Shown here: positions 15,141-19,024 of the stretch, one piece after another
Layout of the letters: each line of letters opens with the position of its first letter
Position numbering within the stretch: position 1 is the first letter of the stretch
Assembly: GCA_903970295.1 (NCBI GenBank)
Contig: CAJCHQ010000604.1
Span: 1 to 19,024, forward strand
Direction: 5' to 3'
DNA from: Bryobacterales bacterium
GTDB taxonomy: Bacteria > Cyanobacteriota > Vampirovibrionia > Obscuribacterales > Obscuribacteraceae
DNA: 19,024 nt
The notes under the pieces: model-generated
The model's database searches: none
What the model was told of the DNA's origin: nothing
The model's input: the letters and a program-made list of their open reading frames with translations, nothing else
Translations under genes and position numbers: made by a program

Positions 15141-16496
15141 CTAATTTTCGATCAGTGTCGAAAGCCTTTTCCTTACTGTTTTGCCGATTTCTCCCGGGAC
15201 GCCCAGGGGATCCAGACTGAATAGCGTTCTCAACGCTTCTGCTTGCTGCCTGAGGATTTCGTAGTCACGGGTTGCTTTCAGTTGAACGGTCGGATGGTGC
15301 AAGATTTGATTGACTATAGCCCGGCTGATCTCTTCCAGCTGGTGTTTTTCGTCGACTGTGTCGTTGGCGTTCATGCCAATGCGCGATTTGGCCATTTGCT
15401 CCAAGCGGATAGATTCGATCTTTTCGCGCAACCCGGTGATAGTGGGTACGACAAGGAGAGAGCGCTGCCAGGCATGAAACTCGTCCAGAGTTTCGAAGAC
15501 GATCGCTTCGGAGTCTGCCACTAGGGACTCTCTTTCAGCCAAATTCATTTGCACCAGGTTGGTTAAGTCATCGCAATGACGAAGTTCTATGCCAGGCAGC
15601 TGAGCAATAGCCGGTTCTACATTCCTTGGCACAGAAATATCGACGATACAAAGTTTTTTCGCCGATTTTTCTTTGCGAAATTCGCTCAATTCCTTCGCAC
15701 TGAGTACGTGGTCTGGGGCACTTGTGGCCACAACTACTAGATCAGCGCTCGCGGCTAGTCGGTGTCTGTCTGCGTAGTCAAAACCGATCTCCAGTCTGTG
15801 CTTATTAGGCAGTTTGTTGAGCGTGAAAGTTCGCACTCGTTCTTTCGAACGGTTCAACATGAATACAGAACCAGTCCCCGTCTCGTTGAGGAGGACCTTG
15901 GCGCAGATCTGAGCCATTTTGCCAGCGCCAATCACAATAATGTTTCGATTTTCCAAGCCGTCAAGCACATTGCGACCCAGCTCGACAGCGGCAGAGCTAA
16001 CCGAAACCGCCCGCCTGCCCATGGTAGTCTCGGTACGCACGCGTTTGCCGCAATTGAGAGCGGACTTGAATAAAAAGTCCAGGACCGGTCCGGCGGTTCC
16101 CCCAGCCAGGGCGGTCTGATGAGCAGCTTTTAGCTGACCCATGATTTGGTTTTCGCCAAGAATCATACTGTCAAGCCCGGCTGCAACCCGAAACAGATGC
16201 AGGGCGACGTCTTCTCTCAAAAGGCGAAAATTTGGTCGCAGAGCTTGGTGGTCGGAAATAGCTTGGGTCGAGGCAAAAAACGAATCTATCTCGCGCCACC
16301 CGGCTTCCACACTACTGACCACAGCGTAGACCTCGGTGCGATTGCAGGTCGACACCAGAACTGCTTCTTTGACGTGAGGGAGTCTGGAGAGTGCAGACAG
16401 AGCGTGCCCCAGGCATGATTGGGGAATGGTGAACCGCTCCCGTATAGCGAGCGGCGTGTTGTGATAATTCAGCCCGCAAACGACCAGATGATTCAT
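15141..16496 (-). CDS. hemA: Glutamyl-tRNA reductase
   Basis: This enzyme makes glutamate-1-semialdehyde from glutamyl-tRNA with NADPH, the first step of the C5 haem pathway. The 451-aa length is usual. The catalytic Cys51 sits in STCNRTE, substrate-binding GLNYHNTPLAIRE is at the N-terminus, GLDSMILGENQIMGQ follows, and the NADPH Rossmann motif is VIGAGKMA (about 188-195). The C-terminal dimerisation helices (QLEEISRAIVNQILHHPTVQ) are present. The start is the ATG at 16496; its Shine-Dalgarno is weak (GGAAA at a long distance). The gene heads the run hemA-hemC-hemD-J-like gene. The partner aminomutase gene hemL is not in the window. Confidence 0.97.
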   Translation of the reverse strand: MNHLVVCGLNYHNTPLAIRERFTIPQSCLGHALSALSRLPHVKEAVLVSTCNRTEVYAVVSSVEAGWREIDSFFASTQAISDHQALRPNFRLLREDVALHLFRVAAGLDSMILGENQIMGQLKAAHQTALAGGTAGPVLDFLFKSALNCGKRVRTETTMGRRAVSVSSAAVELGRNVLDGLENRNIIVIGAGKMAQICAKVLLNETGTGSVFMLNRSKERVRTFTLNKLPNKHRLEIGFDYADRHRLAASADLVVVATSAPDHVLSAKELSEFRKEKSAKKLCIVDISVPRNVEPAIAQLPGIELRHCDDLTNLVQMNLAERESLVADSEAIVFETLDEFHAWQRSLLVVPTITGLREKIESIRLEQMAKSRIGMNANDTVDEKHQLEEISRAIVNQILHHPTVQLKATRDYEILRQQAEALRTLFSLDPLGVPGEIGKTVRKRLSTLIEN

Positions 16497-16600
16497 GATG
16501 CCAGGGTTTCCAAATTTGAGCTTGCCCGATCCATGTTCGCTCGTTTGATTTAGGCGCCCATTCGATGACGCTCTCGCCTGTACCTTACTACGCCAGACGT

Positions 16601-16637
16601 GGCCTTTCCTGAAGCTATTTTATTTTTCAGGTCGGCC
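16601..16637 (-). promoter_or_regulatory. Hairpin in the hemA leader
   Basis: CCTGAA/TTCAGG arms within outer GGCC/GGCC arms, with an AT-rich 12-nt loop and small internal loops, about 105 nt upstream of the hemA ATG. No T-run follows. It does not match a riboswitch class known to me. Confidence 0.45.
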
Positions 16638-16683
16638 CGATAGTCGCTTCGCCTGGCAGCTATTACCGGATTCTCTGGCGCCA

Positions 16684-16689
16684 ATTATA
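16684..16689 (-). promoter_or_regulatory. Candidate -10 box for the hemACD run
   Basis: Perfect TATAAT on the minus strand, about 190 bp upstream of hemA. The best -35 candidate is CCGACA at a 19-bp spacer, so the promoter may be weak or activator-dependent. Confidence 0.45.
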
Positions 16690-16864
16690 GCCGCGTGCAT
16701 CAGCCGTCTGTCGGAAGTGACAAGGGCCGTAACGAATCTGTATTATCCACCCGCTGTGGAAGCAAGCCTGCAGATGCTTTTGCCAATAAATTTTATAGTC
16801 GTTATCGGAGAGATTAGATTTTTGGTTATCAAGTGGTCCTGCTGGTCGAATCTCGATAAGAAAT

Positions 16865-17806
16865 TCAGCGTGAAAGATCTAACTGACTGCGCGAATGCCA
16901 CTGTTCAATTACCGTCTTGGCTTCGGGGTGCAGCTTGGTCGCTAGCCAGAACAATCCGTCAATAAGGCGCAGACTCGGTCTGGATAAGCCATCGGCGGCT
17001 GCCGCCGGCAGAAAGAACACTTTTTCTTGCTTCACCGCTCTCAACGTGACCCATGGTTGTTGTTTGAGAAAACTTTGACCCTGCGTTTCATGAGGCAAGA
17101 TAATTATGTCCGGATCATCGGTCAGAAGTCGCTCTAGCGAAAAATGTGGATAATCCTGTCGCATCGTGCCAGCGATATTGGCGCCACCACATGCGGTTAT
17201 GGCGTCGTTGAGAAAACTGTTGCTGCCGACTGTCAGAAGCGGTTGTGGCCAGACACAAAAGAATACGCTCGGCTTTTTGGCAGTGTGAAGAATATTTCTC
17301 AAGGCAGTGAGAGAATTTGCAAAGCTGTCTGCTTTTTCTGCCGCAAGCGGCTGCAGATTAGTCAAAACTCCTAGTTTGATAAGATTTTTGGCAACGTCGT
17401 CGATGTGATGGTTGTTCAATACCACGGTCTCGAATCCGCTGCGTTTAAGGGTATTTGCCAGTGCTTCTTGACCGTTGACAAGAACGATCACATCGGGTTT
17501 GAGACGGGATAGACGTTCGAGATTGGCGGAAGTGAAAGAGCCGATTCGCTCTTTCTTGGTCACTTCGCTGGGTGAATCACAACTGGCGCATACCCCGACC
17601 AGCCTGTCGCTGGCTTTAATTGCATAAAGCAACTCAGTGTTTGAAGGGGCAAACGAAGCAATTCGCTTTTTCTCTGGCGCTGCCTCGGTGGCATAGCTAT
17701 GGTACTGCCAACCATCGGCAATCGAAAATGCTGCCACCACAATTAGTGGCGTCAATAAATTTTTCACTTGGGGCGCGTGATGGCTGAGCCGTTTTGCGGA
17801 AGGCAT
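16865..17806 (-). CDS. BtuF-like periplasmic cobalamin/iron-chelate binding protein
   Basis: This 313-aa exported protein has an N-terminal hydrophobic segment (about 15-33) and the class III substrate-binding fold. Landmarks are RIASFAPSNTELLYAIKASDRLVGV, a normal BtuF/FecB-type first strand, then LSRLKPDVIVL, a central linker helix (about 140-165), TVGSNSFLNDAITACGGANI and LLTDDPDIIILP. Such proteins deliver vitamin B12, haem or siderophores to an ABC importer. No lipobox Cys is seen, so it is probably soluble. The start at ATG 17806 has no clear Shine-Dalgarno. No permease or ATPase gene lies nearby, so the ligand cannot be fixed by context; the position next to hem genes is suggestive only. 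Confidence 0.85.
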   Translation of the reverse strand: MPSAKRLSHHAPQVKNLLTPLIVVAAFSIADGWQYHSYATEAAPEKKRIASFAPSNTELLYAIKASDRLVGVCASCDSPSEVTKKERIGSFTSANLERLSRLKPDVIVLVNGQEALANTLKRSGFETVVLNNHHIDDVAKNLIKLGVLTNLQPLAAEKADSFANSLTALRNILHTAKKPSVFFCVWPQPLLTVGSNSFLNDAITACGGANIAGTMRQDYPHFSLERLLTDDPDIIILPHETQGQSFLKQQPWVTLRAVKQEKVFFLPAAAADGLSRPSLRLIDGLFWLATKLHPEAKTVIEQWHSRSQLDLSR

Positions 17807-18049
17807 TCTGAACTGATTTGGATAGTGCGCAAACCTTGACTCGCATGATCATACGCAGATGCGGGTGTGAAATGAGCTGCTGGCAACAAATATTTTTGCT
17901 TCTTTTATCTGACAGAGATTGTGGTTGCTAACACCGCCGGATCTCAGGTTCGGTTCCAATAAGAAATCCAGCTATTTTTCTTTGGATCAAATTTCTGTCG
18001 GTCGTGCAGATAGGCACGAGCATCCCAGAACCTGTATCCGCCCGGCAAA
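17807..18049. other. Gap between the DUF6088 and BtuF-like genes
   Basis: About 240 bp without a gene. It contains copy D of the dispersed palindrome. I looked for a cobalamin riboswitch upstream of the BtuF-like gene and saw no B12-box sequence. Confidence 0.55.
17961..17982 (-). repeat. Copy D of the dispersed 22-bp palindrome
   Basis: Minus-strand core AGCTGGATTTCTT with an upstream arm AAGAAAAAT, 67 bp 3' of the DUF6088-like gene. Flanking TCCA/TGGA can extend the stem with a two-base bulge. Confidence 0.65.
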
Positions 18050-18658
18050 TTATGCTGGGTTCCATTCCTTTCGGCCATACCAAAACTTGAAAAATGCGTC
18101 TGATATCCAGGCAGGCATCCACCGCATCTGTTGTTTTAGATTGCTTCGCTGAGTTCTCATCAAGCGGGCACTAATGGTTGCCAGCAGCTGATGATTTAGC
18201 TTGACGGAGGATAATGCCTTCAATGCTCGTGTAATCAGCCCCGCCGGCGCGTCACCTGCTTTGACATTCTTGGAGGTTGTGCCCTGGAAATGAATTCTTC
18301 CATGAACGGAATCAAACGACGTTGACCGTCCATTGAAGGAGAATTCGATTTTCGCTTTGTTGCCGGCGCTTATTTTGATGTCCCGTGAGGCGTCGGCTCC
18401 AGCCGTGTAAATCTCTTTTCCAAAAGCGCGGGCTTTCGCTTCTGCTATCTGTTTGGCGGACGGCAGTTCGAAGTCACCGTCTGGCATTTTCATGAACAGT
18501 CCCCTGGCCAATGCTAGGATTTCTCCCCGCTTTTTCATTACCCACAAAGCTTGATCGACGGTTGCTCTCAAACCGTGTTGCAGAAAATCACGATTGGAAA
18601 ATATTGTGCCTAATGGCTCGGAGTTGATGTGCCTCCGGATAAGCGATCGTGTATACAT
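18050..18658 (-). CDS. DUF6088 / AbiEi-antitoxin-like winged-helix protein
   Basis: The 202-aa protein begins with a winged-helix-like region (1-58: SLIRRHINSEPLGTIFSNRDF, then TVDQALWVMKKRGEILALARGLFMKMP). This is the pattern of DUF6088 and AbiEi-type antitoxins, where a DNA-binding N-terminus precedes a C-terminal toxin-neutralising region. The rest (70-202) is a mixed domain with a basic, aromatic end. The ATG at 18658 is chosen because GGAGGGG lies 6 nt upstream; the longer frame to 18727 lacks such a site. AbiE systems place a nucleotidyltransferase toxin gene directly after; none is present here, so it is an orphan antitoxin or a transcription factor. It is flanked on both sides by copies D and E of the 22-bp palindrome. 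Family assignment is by eye. Confidence 0.7.
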   Translation of the reverse strand: MYTRSLIRRHINSEPLGTIFSNRDFLQHGLRATVDQALWVMKKRGEILALARGLFMKMPDGDFELPSAKQIAEAKARAFGKEIYTAGADASRDIKISAGNKAKIEFSFNGRSTSFDSVHGRIHFQGTTSKNVKAGDAPAGLITRALKALSSVKLNHQLLATISARLMRTQRSNLKQQMRWMPAWISDAFFKFWYGRKEWNPA

Positions 18659-18757
18659 TTTTGCCCCTCCCCCATCTAACCCTTCGTATTGATAAACGTC
18701 AGGAGATGCAAAAAAGTTCAATTGCACTTGCAGGTCGAATTTTCTTAGATGATATGC

Positions 18758-18793
18758 AGTGACGAAGAAATATCGCTATATTTCTTCGTCGCT
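18758..18793 (-). repeat. Copy E of the dispersed palindrome within a 16-bp hairpin
   Basis: The stem has 16 pairs (one G-U) around the tetraloop CGCT; its inner 22 bp (18765-18786) are the dispersed motif with perfect symmetry apart from the centre. It lies about 50 bp 3' of the partial gene at the right edge and about 107 bp upstream of the DUF6088-like start. No T-run follows, so it is not a standard intrinsic terminator. Confidence 0.75.
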
Positions 18794-18836
18794 CCTAATC
18801 ACTCTTGCGAAGGCAGTGTTCGTCCCGCAATGTGCA

Positions 18837-19024
18837 TTAGCCCGGCGCAGCTTTTATCCAGGCTTGCACTTCTTCCAGGCGCGAGTCGGTCGATGCAGAT
18901 TTGATCACGTAAGTGCGGTCGAGCAGATGCCAGTCGAATAGTGTCATACGCACAAGTCGATCGACTTGGTTTTGATAGTCTTTGTCGGTCCAGCGGAAAC
19001 CATCATCTATCGGATCGAACATCG
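18837..19024 (-). CDS. C-terminal end of an unknown protein (cut by window edge)
   Basis: The frame is open to the right edge; only about 61 C-terminal residues are visible, ending AWIKAAPG. The Met at 19022 may be internal. The segment is helical and charged (WTDKDYQNQVDRLVRMTLFDW; RLEEVQAWIKA). I recognise no family. A strong hairpin (18758-18793) lies about 44 bp beyond the stop. Confidence 0.6.
   Translation of the reverse strand, partial: MFDPIDDGFRWTDKDYQNQVDRLVRMTLFDWHLLDRTYVIKSASTDSRLEEVQAWIKAAPG

Larger units (their letters stand above)
16497..16864. other. hemA upstream region
   Basis: About 370 bp with no supported gene. On the minus strand it holds a TATAAT box (16684-16689) and a hairpin (16601-16637) inside the presumed hemA leader of about 180 nt. 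A plus-strand open frame from 16717 runs into the antisense of the next gene and has no family signature. No terminator with a T-run was seen after the gene that ends at 16865. Confidence 0.6.

Noticed and set aside
17807..18049. Cobalamin riboswitch upstream of the BtuF-like gene
   Set aside because: No B12-box sequence and no suitable junction structure were seen on the minus strand.
17807..18049. AbiEii-type toxin gene after the DUF6088-like gene
   Set aside because: The gap is too short and no open frame with a nucleotidyltransferase motif is present.
18659..18727. Longer N-terminus of the DUF6088-like protein
   Set aside because: The ATG at 18658 has a near-perfect ribosome binding site, and the DUF6088-type similarity starts there.

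Overview
This 19 kb window looks like a chromosomal segment of a free-living bacterium of roughly balanced GC content. Nearly every gene is on the minus strand; the plus-strand genes are the partial GGDEF gene at the left edge, a 184-aa TPR gene and a 504-aa unknown protein. Haem precursors are made by the C5 route (glutamyl-tRNA reductase present). Together with the many TPR proteins, the GspE_N-like helical modules and the Flp pilin, this suggests to me a non-photosynthetic relative of Cyanobacteria (Melainabacteria/Obscuribacterales-like). That placement is an impression from protein style, not a computed phylogeny. I see no phage genes, insertion sequences, CRISPR array, tRNA or rRNA.

Left part (1-6018): the end of a GGDEF protein whose active-site motif is destroyed but whose c-di-GMP inhibitory-site motif is intact converges on a small Flp-type prepilin gene. 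Next come a radical SAM protein of the SPL/photolyase-like type, divergent from a TPR protein, and a long membrane sensor that has the shape of a histidine kinase but has lost the phospho-accepting His and the ATP-binding residues. A 97-aa protein made of two GspE_N-like units follows, with a clear intrinsic terminator. Upstream of it lies an SRP 4.5S-type RNA gene with its own TATAAT box and a terminal T-run.

Middle part (6019-12153): hemB is followed at short distance by a small Cys-rich protein. A secreted or periplasmic 630-aa TPR protein is divergent, across about 530 bp of structured intergenic DNA, from a 504-aa acidic protein of unknown function.

Right part (12154-19024): a tight minus-strand run hemA-hemC-hemD ends with a protein that joins a J-like domain lacking HPD to GspE_N-like helical repeats. 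These three enzymes and HemB cover glutamyl-tRNA to uroporphyrinogen III except for the aminomutase HemL. Upstream of hemA lie a BtuF-like binding protein, a DUF6088/AbiEi-like winged-helix protein with no visible toxin partner, and a partial unknown gene.

The most interesting cross-cutting signal is a 22-bp imperfect palindrome, five copies of which lie only in intergenic DNA. All five have the same orientation, 3' of minus-strand genes. The other notable theme is three signalling or chaperone-type domains with lost catalytic motifs (GGDEF, histidine kinase, J domain) in one window.
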